The notes under the pieces: model-generated | What the model was told of the DNA's origin: nothing | Seen by the model: only the letters and a program-made list of their open reading frames with translations | Database searches by the model: none | Program-made: the position numbers and the translations under genes | In this document: in pieces, positions 1 to 7,346 of the stretch | Layout of the letters: every line of letters begins with the position of its first letter | Position numbering within the stretch: position 1 is the first letter of the stretch | Assembly (NCBI RefSeq): GCF_002067275.1 | Contig: NZ_MVQX01000031.1 | Location: 1 to 34,986, forward strand | From: Methanomethylovorans sp. PtaU1.Bin093 | Lineage (GTDB): Archaea > Halobacteriota > Methanosarcinia > Methanosarcinales > Methanosarcinaceae | Length of the DNA stretch: 34,986 bases | Direction of reading: 5' to 3'

Positions 1-222
1 ATCCTTTGCAACCAGTTCCTGCTCCTCTCCGATCTCCACAATGCCTTTTCCTTCAAGGATGTAAAAACATACATCCGTAGGTGTGGAGTGCTTCTTGAGG
101 CTTTCCCCGGGCTTAAGCTCCATGTGCATTATCTGTGCATGTTCCGTATCATATAATTTATTCACAGAGACGCCATGAGGATTCTCCTGTTTATTGACGT
201 TCTTTACATCGATGATCTTCAT
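1..222 (-). CDS. Cupin-domain protein, partial (3' end outside window)
   Basis: The open frame runs off the left edge; 74 N-terminal residues are visible. The segment MELKPGESLKKHS followed by YILEGKGIVEIGEE is the usual first cupin motif and its following strands, with a metal-ligand-like histidine in KKHS. The ATG at 222 follows a GGTGAT ribosome site on the minus strand. It begins 19 bases after the stop of hcp on the same strand, so the two are probably co-transcribed. Small single-domain cupins of this type have varied roles and the partner or substrate cannot be told from the fragment. A cupin behind hcp suggests a stress- or redox-related role, which is inference only. Confidence 0.75.
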   Translation of the reverse strand, partial: MKIIDVKNVNKQENPHGVSVNKLYDTEHAQIMHMELKPGESLKKHSTPTDVCFYILEGKGIVEIGEEQELVAKD

Positions 223-241
223 CTATATCACCAGAAAAAAT

Positions 242-1927
242 TCAGATGAGGACCTTCATGTCCTCTTCTACAGTTGAGTTTGGCCGGATGTTAAAGTTTT
301 CCACCAGTACATTAAGCACATTGGGCGAAACGAATGCCGGCAAAGTTGGTCCGAGCATGATGTTCTTCACACCCAGGCTCAGCAATGCAAGTAGCACAAG
401 CACCGCCTTCTGCTCGTACCATGCAATGTTGTAGGATACAGGGAGGTCATTTATGTCCTTCAGCCCGAATGCCTCTGCGAGCTTCTGGGCTATGACGACC
501 AGTGAATAACAATCGTTGCATTGTCCTGCATCGATAACCCTTGGGATACCGCCTATATCTCCCAGGTCCAGCTTATTATAGCGGTACTTTGCACAGCCTG
601 CTGTCAGGATCACGGTATCCTTTGGCAGGGCATTTGCGAACTGTGTGTAGTAGTCCCTTTCCTTGTGCCTGCCATCACATCCGGCCATCACCAGGAACTT
701 TTTAATCTGTCCGTCTTTGACCGCTGCGATGATCTTATCGGCTACGGAGAGAGCTGATACGTGTGCGAAACCTCCCATGATCGTGCCTTCTTCAAGTTGT
801 ACGGGTGGTTTACACTGCTTTGCCTGCGCAATGATCGCAGAGAGATCCTTTGTTCCGTCCTTGTTTGCGGTTATGTGTTTGACACCGTCAAAACCCGCGA
901 CACCTGTGGTGTAGATGCGGTCAATATAAGAGTCCTTGGGAGGCACGATACAGTTCGTGGTCATAAGTATGGGACCATTGAACTTCTCGAACTCTTCTTT
1001 CTGCTTCCACCAGGAACCTCCATAGTTGCCTACAAAGTTGTCATATTTCTTGAAGGCAGGGTATGAGTTTGCGGGGAGCATCTCGCCATGTGTGTACACA
1101 TCCACGCCTGTTCTCTGGGTTTGCTGCAGTAGCTGTTCCAGGTCGCGCAGGTCATGACCACTGATAAGTATTCCCGGATTATTACGGACGCCGATGTTCA
1201 CAGCTGTAGGCTCGGGGTTACCATACGTAGATGTATTTGCTTTATCGAGCAGAGCAAGGGTGGTCACACCCATTGAACCACATTCCAGCACCAGGGGAAC
1301 GAGCTCAGCTACGCCCAGGTCATCATCCATTGTTGCCAGCAGAGCCTTCTCTGTGAAAGCGGATATCGCATCATCTGTGTATCCGAGAACTCTTGCATGA
1401 TGAGCATACGCTGCCATGCCTTTAAGACCGTAGGTCAGCAGTTCCCTGAGGGAACGTATGTCCTCGTTCTCTGTGGCAAGGATGCCTGTGTTTATGTTTG
1501 CCAGGCTTTCAGCGGTAACCTTTGCTACAAGGGGCAGCGGCTCTCCGGCCTTCGGGCTGGCACCCAATAGCTTTTCTTTTATCCATCTTGGGAAAGATGA
1601 ACTGGAACCTTCATCAATGACCTTTGCACTGAGAAGTTTCTTTTTGATCCCATCTTTTATATCAAAACCTTCATCGATCAAGGACTGAATGTCTGATTTG
1701 CAGAAATTGGTATTTGTGACTGTTGCAAAAAGCCCGTCAAGGATGAACTCATCGGTCTTTGCCTCATTTAGCTTGTTAGCTCTTGCCTTTGAATTATAGA
1801 AGGCGATACTCTTCAGGACATATAGCAGGTCATCCTGCAGGTCAGCAACATCTTCTTTCTTTCCGCAGACGCCGTTCTTTGTGCAGCCTGTTCCATTAAG
1901 GGTTTCCTCACACTGATAGCAAAACAT
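242..1927 (-). CDS. hcp: Hybrid cluster protein (hydroxylamine reductase / NO-handling Hcp)
   Basis: The 561-residue protein is full length for Hcp. The N-terminal cysteines C3, C6, C15 and C21 match the strict-anaerobe pattern for a [4Fe-4S] cluster. All expected ligands of the hybrid Fe-S-O cluster can be placed: H258 (SGHDL), E282 (THGEM), C326 (TTNC), C417 (AGCDGR), C445 (TAGC), C470 (GQC), E505 and K507 (WYEQK), with spacing very close to the Desulfovibrio protein. The family is cytoplasmic, reduces hydroxylamine in vitro, and is linked to nitric oxide detoxification and S-nitrosylation in bacteria. The start is supported by AGGTGA five bases upstream. A cupin gene follows at 19 bases. 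No dedicated reductase (Hcr) is visible, as is usual in anaerobes. Function is assigned by family and was not tested here. Confidence 0.97.
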   Translation of the reverse strand: MFCYQCEETLNGTGCTKNGVCGKKEDVADLQDDLLYVLKSIAFYNSKARANKLNEAKTDEFILDGLFATVTNTNFCKSDIQSLIDEGFDIKDGIKKKLLSAKVIDEGSSSSFPRWIKEKLLGASPKAGEPLPLVAKVTAESLANINTGILATENEDIRSLRELLTYGLKGMAAYAHHARVLGYTDDAISAFTEKALLATMDDDLGVAELVPLVLECGSMGVTTLALLDKANTSTYGNPEPTAVNIGVRNNPGILISGHDLRDLEQLLQQTQRTGVDVYTHGEMLPANSYPAFKKYDNFVGNYGGSWWKQKEEFEKFNGPILMTTNCIVPPKDSYIDRIYTTGVAGFDGVKHITANKDGTKDLSAIIAQAKQCKPPVQLEEGTIMGGFAHVSALSVADKIIAAVKDGQIKKFLVMAGCDGRHKERDYYTQFANALPKDTVILTAGCAKYRYNKLDLGDIGGIPRVIDAGQCNDCYSLVVIAQKLAEAFGLKDINDLPVSYNIAWYEQKAVLVLLALLSLGVKNIMLGPTLPAFVSPNVLNVLVENFNIRPNSTVEEDMKVLI

Positions 1928-1965
1928 TTTTTCACCTTATGTAATTTGATATCTTTTTGATACTG

Positions 1966-1974
1966 GTATATTGT
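1966..1974 (-). promoter_or_regulatory. Probable TATA box of hcp
   Basis: On the minus strand CAATATACC lies about 40 bases before the hcp ATG. Transcription starting some 25-28 bases downstream would leave a short leader that still contains the AGGTGA ribosome site. GATAC/GTATC words repeat around it (about 1949-1986) and could be regulator contacts. This is pattern reading only. Confidence 0.35.
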
Positions 1975-2006
1975 GGATACTATCATATAAGGAGGGCAGT
2001 TTCCAT

Positions 2007-2111
2007 GTGGATACTCTGAAACTTGTTTATGGGGCTAATAAGATCAAAATAAAAAAAGATTTGAAGGATAGGCTCTATTCAGAGTTCCTGCTATTCTATA
2101 AGGTAAAGTGA
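2007..2111 (+). CDS. Possible 34-residue basic small protein
   Basis: A GTG at 2007 follows AAGGAGGG (1989-1996) by about ten bases and opens a 34-codon frame ending in TGA. The peptide is lysine-rich (NKIKIKKDLKDRLYSEFL) and could form an amphipathic helix. It lies between hcp (minus) and the PD-(D/E)XK gene (minus), pointing the opposite way to both. I recognise no family. The good ribosome site is the main argument. The frame is short enough to be chance. Confidence 0.25.
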   Translation: MDTLKLVYGANKIKIKKDLKDRLYSEFLLFYKVK

Positions 2112-2188
2112 ACCACAGATCCTCTGTTAAGCATTAATTACAGCCTATCCATGCCTGTTCGATCGTTCGGTAATGCAAATGTAATGTT

Positions 2189-2857
2189 TTATGCTGCATC
2201 AAAGAACTTGACTGCAAAGTCGCAGAACCTGATGATCACATCTTTGTCCAGCTCGAATTCCTTCCTGTTCCCGAGATAGTTACGTGACGATGGAGTTATC
2301 TCCTTGCCTTCTTTAAGTTCATTGTAGGTTATACACTTTATGTGTTTCTTTGACACAACGATAAAGTAGCAGTTCTCATATGGATAATCCTGTCCTATGT
2401 CATCAAAAGTGAATGTTTCGTTCTTCCTGAACTTGACATCAGCGAAATAGACTTCACCGCTGGTCGGATGCTGTATCACCAGGTCAGGCATTCTTTTGAT
2501 ATTCATCGCAGCATCGGCACGAACGCCTTTCAGGAGCTGCATAACTCCGGGAAAGCTGTTTGCCATATTGTACCTGAATACACTGTACCCCAGATATGTG
2601 AACAATTCCCCGACAAGGGTTTCAGCTATCCTGCCCTTTATAATGTTCTCAATGAAGAGGCTGTCTTTTTCTAAGATATTATTTGAATTAACACTTTTTT
2701 CATGACCAGTGCACTCTTGGATATTTTCAACTTCATTATCTAAGCTGTACTGTGATCTCTGATGCTCCCTGCAGAGAGGGCGGTCAAATCTGTGCAAGGA
2801 AAAATTGTATTCGGCTTCTGTAATATCAGCATTGCATTCTGTACAAACGTTATTCAT
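2189..2857 (-). CDS. Zinc-finger plus PD-(D/E)XK nuclease-like protein, uncharacterised
   Basis: The protein has 222 residues from the preferred start. The N-terminus carries C5-x2-C8 and C29-x2-H32, a probable small zinc-binding unit. After a low-complexity linker the C-terminal half reads GRIAETLVGELF (conserved Glu of the first helix, near 79), then PD at 124-125, and DVK at 140-142 on a following strand. This E / PD / (D/E)xK layout is the active-site signature of the restriction-endonuclease-like fold. The reading frame extends five codons upstream to an ATG at 2872, but those codons contain the GAGGTG ribosome site, so the ATG at 2857 is chosen. No methyltransferase or helicase is adjacent, so this is not an obvious restriction system. 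A role in DNA repair or defence is inferred from the fold alone. Confidence 0.7.
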   Translation of the reverse strand: MNNVCTECNADITEAEYNFSLHRFDRPLCREHQRSQYSLDNEVENIQECTGHEKSVNSNNILEKDSLFIENIIKGRIAETLVGELFTYLGYSVFRYNMANSFPGVMQLLKGVRADAAMNIKRMPDLVIQHPTSGEVYFADVKFRKNETFTFDDIGQDYPYENCYFIVVSKKHIKCITYNELKEGKEITPSSRNYLGNRKEFELDKDVIIRFCDFAVKFFDAA

Positions 2858-3085
2858 ATTTTTACACCTCAAATAATTGGTAGCTGTATAAATATATTAA
2901 TAGTATTTTAACTTTACTCTGTAGAGAAAGCAGGTATGTGGTCAAATAAAAAAGTGTATAAAAACGATAGCACTATAACGAGATGAGTGAATAGGAGCCG
3001 TATTGGCCAGACTGTAAGATGCTATGTATGGTCTGAACATGCTTTCGGAGAAACACATAAATCCGGGTTCACCAGAATTTAACAG

Positions 3086-4195
3086 GTGACAGGTCCAATA
3101 AGAGATAAGATCATATTAAACATTCCCTGCTTTCGATTGCACAACCAGCAGATCGCAGGTACTGGATGTGGCGATCCAGGTGAATTGGTCAAGTACCTCC
3201 TGGCTATGCAGGCACAGGATCATGCAGGTGCCAAATGGTCTATTGGCGTAAGACTGCCAGATGCTACAGATGCAGATGTGGAGAAAGCAATTGCCGACAG
3301 GGCTATTGTGCGCACATGGCTGATGCGCGGTACGTTACATTTTGTGGCTGCTGAAGACATTCACTGGCTGCTGGGACTAGTGGCCCCGCGTATTATTGCA
3401 GGCAGTGCTACAAGGCATCAGCAGCTGGATCTTGACAATGGGACCTTTGCACACTGCAAAGACATTTTTTCAAACGCATTGCAGGGTGGTAAGCAACTGA
3501 CAAGATCTGATATGTATGCACTGCTTGAGAAAGCACATATCTCCACAACCGGACAGCGTGGCTATCATATTCTGTGGTGGGCTGCCCTGGAAGGGTTGAT
3601 CTGTTTTGGTCCGCAGGACGGTAAGCAGCAAACGTTCGTACTACTTGATGAGTGGGTGCCGAAAAAGAAGATATTAGGGCGTGATCAGGCTCTGGCTGAA
3701 CTTGCGAGGCGATATTTTACCAGCAGAGGACCCGCTACATTGCAGGACTTCGTATGGTGGTCGGGACTTAAGATCACTGAGGCACGAGCCGGTCTTTTAG
3801 CAGTTGCATCAGAACTGGAACAATTCGCAGTGGATGGTCAGATCTATTGGATGCCATCAGATACGGCAAACGTGTTTGAAAAGATGCAGAGAATCTATTT
3901 ACTTCCAGGTTTTGACGAGTATATGCTGGGATATAAAGATAGAACTGCCATACTTGATCCACAATATGTCCATAAGATACTTCCCTGGAACAATGGCATG
4001 TTCAGCTCGACCATCATTATGGATGGCCGGATAGCAGGGACATGGCGGCGTACTTTCAAAAGAGGTGCTGTTATTATCACGCCTCAGCCATTTGTTGAAT
4101 TCACTGAAAAAGAACTTGGGCAATTCTCCGCAGCAGCAGGTCACTATGGAAGATTTCTTGGGATGCCTGTGATAATAAGTGAAGTATCAATCTAA
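3086..4195 (+). CDS. AlkZ/YcaQ-family winged-helix DNA glycosylase-like protein
   Basis: The 369-residue protein matches the HTH_42 (DUF1006) family by its typical segments: the RTWLMRGTLHFV strand region, GRDQALAELARRYFTSRGP followed by LQDFVWWSGL, and YLLPGFDEYMLGYKDR. The family includes AlkZ and YcaQ, which unhook DNA interstrand crosslinks or bulky alkyl adducts. The catalytic motif is visible as Q42-A-Q44 in LLAMQAQDHAG, the QxQ form known from AlkZ rather than the QxD form of YcaQ. The start is a GTG directly after an in-frame TAA at 3080, so it cannot lie further upstream; no strong ribosome site is seen. It stands alone, convergent with the DUF1638 gene. Many members lack any tested activity. 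Confidence 0.8.
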   Translation: MTGPIRDKIILNIPCFRLHNQQIAGTGCGDPGELVKYLLAMQAQDHAGAKWSIGVRLPDATDADVEKAIADRAIVRTWLMRGTLHFVAAEDIHWLLGLVAPRIIAGSATRHQQLDLDNGTFAHCKDIFSNALQGGKQLTRSDMYALLEKAHISTTGQRGYHILWWAALEGLICFGPQDGKQQTFVLLDEWVPKKKILGRDQALAELARRYFTSRGPATLQDFVWWSGLKITEARAGLLAVASELEQFAVDGQIYWMPSDTANVFEKMQRIYLLPGFDEYMLGYKDRTAILDPQYVHKILPWNNGMFSSTIIMDGRIAGTWRRTFKRGAVIITPQPFVEFTEKELGQFSAAAGHYGRFLGMPVIISEVSI

Positions 4196-4221
4196 TATGG
4201 CTTGTGCAGTTCCGATCAATA

Positions 4222-5025
4222 TTATGCCTTTATTTGTGCTTTTAACTGCTGGTAGCAGTCTTCAAAGATCTTCTGGTTACCATTATTGAATTCCAGTATC
4301 TCGAAATCGAATATTTCTGCGAATTCCTGAATTGCCTCATCAAAGTTCTCAGTATACGTAAGGCCTGTATTGATCTTTGCAACTCTCTTGTAACCGATCA
4401 TCTCATGGGTCTTTTTCATCATTTGTAATGCCTTGTCCGGATCACCGTGCAGTCTGCTGTTTATGTCAAGCAGTTCCCGCCAGCCTTTACTGTACATGGG
4501 CGTAAAGAGATATGTTCCTGCATCACTCACGCTTTTAAGTATCTTCAGGTAGTTATCCACTCCACCTACAGTAGCCCCTATACAGTCATCTACTATCCTG
4601 TCCTTATTGTCTTTCAGGATATGCACAGGGCATGATAATGAACTGGCAGCGAAGTCCTTTTCGATATTCCCAAGTACATTGCCGCATAAGCCGTAAAAAA
4701 GTAAGATGCCCGAAGAATAAGGAGCAAGAACTTCTACCGTTTCATATACTTTCTTTTTCAGCTCTTTAGGACTCCTGTGCAGGCCCAGTTCCATCAGGTA
4801 AATTAGAACAGTGTATTTTGACCCATTTTCTGCTTCACAGACAGGAGAGATGTCTCCAAGCGGAAGTGTTGTGTAGATAATGTTCGTTCTATCGAGCTTT
4901 TCCACAAACTCCCCTATATTCTCGTTGTCGACCACAATGATCTCATCGATCGCAGGGTCGTTCTCAAGGATCCATACGATCTCATCCTGCATGATCTTGC
5001 ATGAAACTATAGTCATAGTAGGCAT
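4222..5025 (-). CDS. DUF1638 domain protein
   Basis: The 267-residue protein has the features of DUF1638: an N-terminal MTIVSCKIMQDEIVWIL strand-helix, a central LFYGLCGN motif, a CIGATVGGVDNYLKIL segment and a TPMYSKGWREL segment. It has no signal peptide or membrane segment and should be cytoplasmic. In methanogens DUF1638 genes often lie near corrinoid methyltransferase genes, but the biochemical role is not established; conserved Cys and His residues could bind a metal or cofactor. A strong GGAGG site stands six bases before the ATG. The gene starts 40 bases after the TetR gene on the same strand and is very likely controlled by that regulator. Confidence 0.75.
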   Translation of the reverse strand: MPTMTIVSCKIMQDEIVWILENDPAIDEIIVVDNENIGEFVEKLDRTNIIYTTLPLGDISPVCEAENGSKYTVLIYLMELGLHRSPKELKKKVYETVEVLAPYSSGILLFYGLCGNVLGNIEKDFAASSLSCPVHILKDNKDRIVDDCIGATVGGVDNYLKILKSVSDAGTYLFTPMYSKGWRELLDINSRLHGDPDKALQMMKKTHEMIGYKRVAKINTGLTYTENFDEAIQEFAEIFDFEILEFNNGNQKIFEDCYQQLKAQIKA

Positions 5026-5065
5026 CGAATTCCTCCAGATCTGATTGTTTATCAGGCTTTATTTT

Positions 5066-5668
5066 TCAGTAAGTTCTTTTTCCGGAAGGTCGATCCTTCC
5101 ATCCCAGGTCGGACCTTATCAGGGAGATCGATCTTTCAAGCGTTCCTCTTCCCTTTATGCTGGCTAATTGCCTGGCACCCAGCAAGGTTTCAAGTATAGC
5201 TTCTGCACGCGTATCTACAGGGTCGGAAAATTTAAATTCACCATTTTCCAGGCCGGTTTTCAGAACCTCTGAAAACCATGCCAGCACATCGTCCATTAGT
5301 AGTAAATGCTGTTCCTTCACCTTATCAGGAAGTTCTTCAAAATCAACGATAAGGGAACCTATGGGGCAGATGTTACGGCCTTCATCGAATTCTTTCAGCA
5401 TGAAATCAAAGAAATATTGCAGCTGTTCACGAGCCGAGCAGCCAGAACCGCTCATTCTGGCAGTATCCTCAGCAAATTGCTGTCTTATACCTTCAAATAT
5501 GGTTGCGACCAGGTCTTCCTTCTGAGGATAATAGTGATGAACAGCTGCATTCTTTATGCCAAGCTTCTGGGAAATGTCCCGGTAGCTGAACCCATTGTAG
5601 CCTCTGCATTGCAACAAGTTTCTTCCGTAATGGAGTATCTGTTGATTGGTAGTGCTCATTTCTTGCAT
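5066..5668 (-). CDS. TetR/AcrR-family transcriptional regulator
   Basis: The 200-residue protein has the TetR helix-turn-helix at about residues 10-55 (RNLLQCRGYNGFSYRDISQ, then LGIKNAAVHHYYPQKEDL), where the YYPQKEDL segment is the family hallmark. The C-terminal ligand/dimer domain contains CPIGSLIVDFEELP. A second ATG three codons in (5659) is possible; the first is used because a weak AGGT lies upstream of it. An 18-base perfect dyad at 5689-5706, just upstream, is a likely autoregulatory operator. The DUF1638 gene follows in the same transcript. The inducer is unknown. Confidence 0.9.
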   Translation of the reverse strand: MQEMSTTNQQILHYGRNLLQCRGYNGFSYRDISQKLGIKNAAVHHYYPQKEDLVATIFEGIRQQFAEDTARMSGSGCSAREQLQYFFDFMLKEFDEGRNICPIGSLIVDFEELPDKVKEQHLLLMDDVLAWFSEVLKTGLENGEFKFSDPVDTRAEAILETLLGARQLASIKGRGTLERSISLIRSDLGWKDRPSGKRTY

Positions 5669-5688
5669 AATTGTGCAGTTACCTACTT

Positions 5689-5706
5689 CCTTACTAGTAA
5701 GTAAGG
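5689..5706 (-). promoter_or_regulatory. Dyad operator in front of the TetR gene
   Basis: CCTTAC-TAGTAA-GTAAGG is a perfect inverted repeat of 6-base arms around 6 bases, and contains a second overlapping perfect palindrome (TTACTAGTAA). It sits about 20 bases upstream of the TetR start codon, where it could block transcription initiation. Size and symmetry fit TetR-family operators. Binding by this particular regulator is inferred from position. Confidence 0.6.
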
Positions 5707-6243
5707 ACTATAACTCACCTCTATAAAAGCTATTTGGTTCAGCATGCTCAATTCGATTTGTCCTTTAAAAGTAGAAGATCTCTACAGAGCATTGTTGAAA
5801 TCAGCAAGGTTATTTTGTCCTTCTATATTATTTTAAAATGAAAATATAATATGTATCTTTACAGACAGATGATGGAAGTAGTAGCTGAAATATACACTTA
5901 TACCCTCGACATATACTTATTTCCTTTCCAATACCATGATATTCATTGGTTGTAGTCTGCTTCTCTTGCCTAATTGAATAGAATGGGATTGAGATATATA
6001 CTTTAGTGTATGTAAATGCAAACCAACCTGAGATGGTTGCAACTCTACACATGGCGCAACATTCTATCAGTCTCCAATAAGCTATCTACACTGCTCAATT
6101 ACCTTACAAGAACTCAAATGAATGCCTACTTTGGCATGCGTCTATGGTTATAGCATTCTTGTATTTGATGAATATAGATACCAGTTAATAAGTGAATACG
6201 CTTTTCAAGTTGAGTTTCTTATATGGTAGAGGAGACTACCGAT
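5707..6243. other. AT-rich intergenic stretch without a supported gene
   Basis: About 540 bases separate the TetR operator from the YciI-like gene. A 74-codon open frame on the minus strand (5828-6052) has no ribosome site and unprotein-like composition, so I do not call it. The stretch contains one copy of a dispersed CTGTAGA-type motif (5777-5790) and a small dyad, AACCA/TGGTT, near 6021-6039. Nothing else was recognised. Confidence 0.6.
5777..5790 (-). repeat. Dispersed CTGTAGA element, copy 1
   Basis: The minus strand reads GCTCTGTAGAGATC, close to the copies at 26632-26646, 31225-31239 and 32105-32119. All lie outside genes. A weaker relative, CTCTGTAGAGAAAG, is at about 2918-2931 on the plus strand. 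Confidence 0.4.
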
Positions 6244-6513
6244 ATGAAAACCATTATGTTTTATGATATAGCCCCTGATGGCCTTTCTAAAGCCAAAGAT
6301 AACATTGATGGCCACAGAGAGAGGTTACTAGAGTTTCATGAAAAAGGATTATTGCTAATGGCTGGCCCTCTAGCAAACCCAACCGATGGTGCAATAGGTA
6401 TCTTTACAAATATGGATGCTGCAAAAGATTTCATAGAGGGAGACCCGTTCGTAAAGAATGGTGTAGTCGGAAAGTATAGGTTGGTTGAATGGAATGAAGT
6501 ACTAATGGAATGA
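6244..6513 (+). CDS. YciI-like (YCII-related domain) small protein
   Basis: The 89-residue protein matches the YCII/muconolactone-isomerase-like ferredoxin-fold family: an N-terminal IMFYDIAPDG strand, HRERLLEFHEKGLLLMAGPL with the family histidine, then a GIFTNMDAAKDFIEGDPFVKNGVVGKY-type ending (residues about 53-80). YciI-like proteins are small cytoplasmic dimers whose reactions are mostly unknown. The frame is open from an ATG at 6223, but GAGGAG lies just before the ATG at 6244, which I take as the start. It stands alone between gene-poor stretches. Confidence 0.8.
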   Translation: MKTIMFYDIAPDGLSKAKDNIDGHRERLLEFHEKGLLLMAGPLANPTDGAIGIFTNMDAAKDFIEGDPFVKNGVVGKYRLVEWNEVLME

Positions 6514-6621
6514 TAGAGCACTATAGATAGGATTCACATTGCTGCCGTATTTAACTTTTCCACTTTTTACTTTCACCCTACTTGGCTATGGTGTTTATTA
6601 TCTCAATTCCCACTACCAATT

Positions 6622-6846
6622 ATGTACCCAATCGATCAAGACACCTATGAAAAAGTGAACGCCTATCACATCGAGTTCAAGACCGGAGCACTTACATCAC
6701 TGCATGTACCTGATATTGTGGACTATTGCTCAGTAGACTCTGACATGGTTCTCAAATGCATCATACTGGGCAATGCGTGCTGCTGGGCGAGCTACAAGAT
6801 GATATGTGGGCATTATGAGAGGCATAGAGAAGCCTTTAAGTTCTGA
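6622..6846 (+). CDS. Doubtful 74-residue open frame
   Basis: This frame (beginning MYPIDQDTYEKVNAYHIEFK) has plausible protein-like composition and is higher in GC than its surroundings, but no ribosome site precedes the ATG and I recognise no family. It could be the C-terminal end of a decayed gene. The rest of the 6514-7147 gap holds no supported gene; further open frames at 6806-7061 look like chance. Confidence 0.25.
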   Translation: MYPIDQDTYEKVNAYHIEFKTGALTSLHVPDIVDYCSVDSDMVLKCIILGNACCWASYKMICGHYERHREAFKF

Positions 6847-7147
6847 GATATTAGATGAGCGTAGCGGCAAAAATGGCAGATGGTGTATTTTCCATACTCA
6901 TAGTTACTCTGGTCACCATATCATATTTTACAGCAAAATACATACAAAGCAAATGTTCTATTTTGTTTCTGCAACCTTGTCTCCAGAGGGAGACATTCAA
7001 AGATAAACGGATATATCATTCTGAAATATCATGCTTTTTTCTTAAGGACTTATCGATGTAATCCCACTGCTTGCATAGATTTATATAGAAGGAGTCGAGT
7101 ACACCTTCTCCTATTGTAGAAGGGGTTAAAGTTACATTACCAATAAA

Positions 7148-7319
7148 TCCCAGTATTCTGGGAAAATGAATTCTATCATAAAACAGTCAAACTGTATCCT
7201 ATAAAATGCAAAAGTTGCAGTTGTGATCTTTTATGTTCTCAAGTTGCAAGGTATTTGCCATGAGGTCGGTTTATCCGATCTTGTACAACGTAAGAGCAAA
7301 GTATTAATTCTGAGGTGGT
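7148..7319 (+). promoter_or_regulatory. kdp promoter and leader with dyads
   Basis: A clear TATA box, TATAAAA, lies at 7200-7206. Directly before it is a dyad, ACAGT-caa-ACTGT (7183-7195), overlapping the expected TFB site, and further upstream a perfect TCCCAG-tatt-CTGGGA dyad (7148-7163). A third imperfect stem, CCTTCT/AGAAGG, is at 7104-7123. Downstream of the TATA box AAGTTGCA occurs twice (7212-7219 and 7241-7248). GAGGTGGT (7312-7319) is a strong ribosome site. The position of the dyads suggests control of kdp transcription by a DNA-binding protein. The regulator is unknown and no kdpE is nearby. Confidence 0.55.
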
Positions 7320-7346
7320 ATCATACATATTCAAGTAGATGACCTT

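Noticed and set aside
5828..6052. 74-codon minus-strand open frame in the gap after the TetR gene
   Set aside because: No ribosome site, skewed composition, no recognisable motif; probably chance in AT-rich DNA.
6806..7061. Two overlapping plus-strand frames of 66-68 codons before kdp
   Set aside because: They overlap each other, lack ribosome sites and read as random sequence; one only looks membrane-like because of T-rich DNA.
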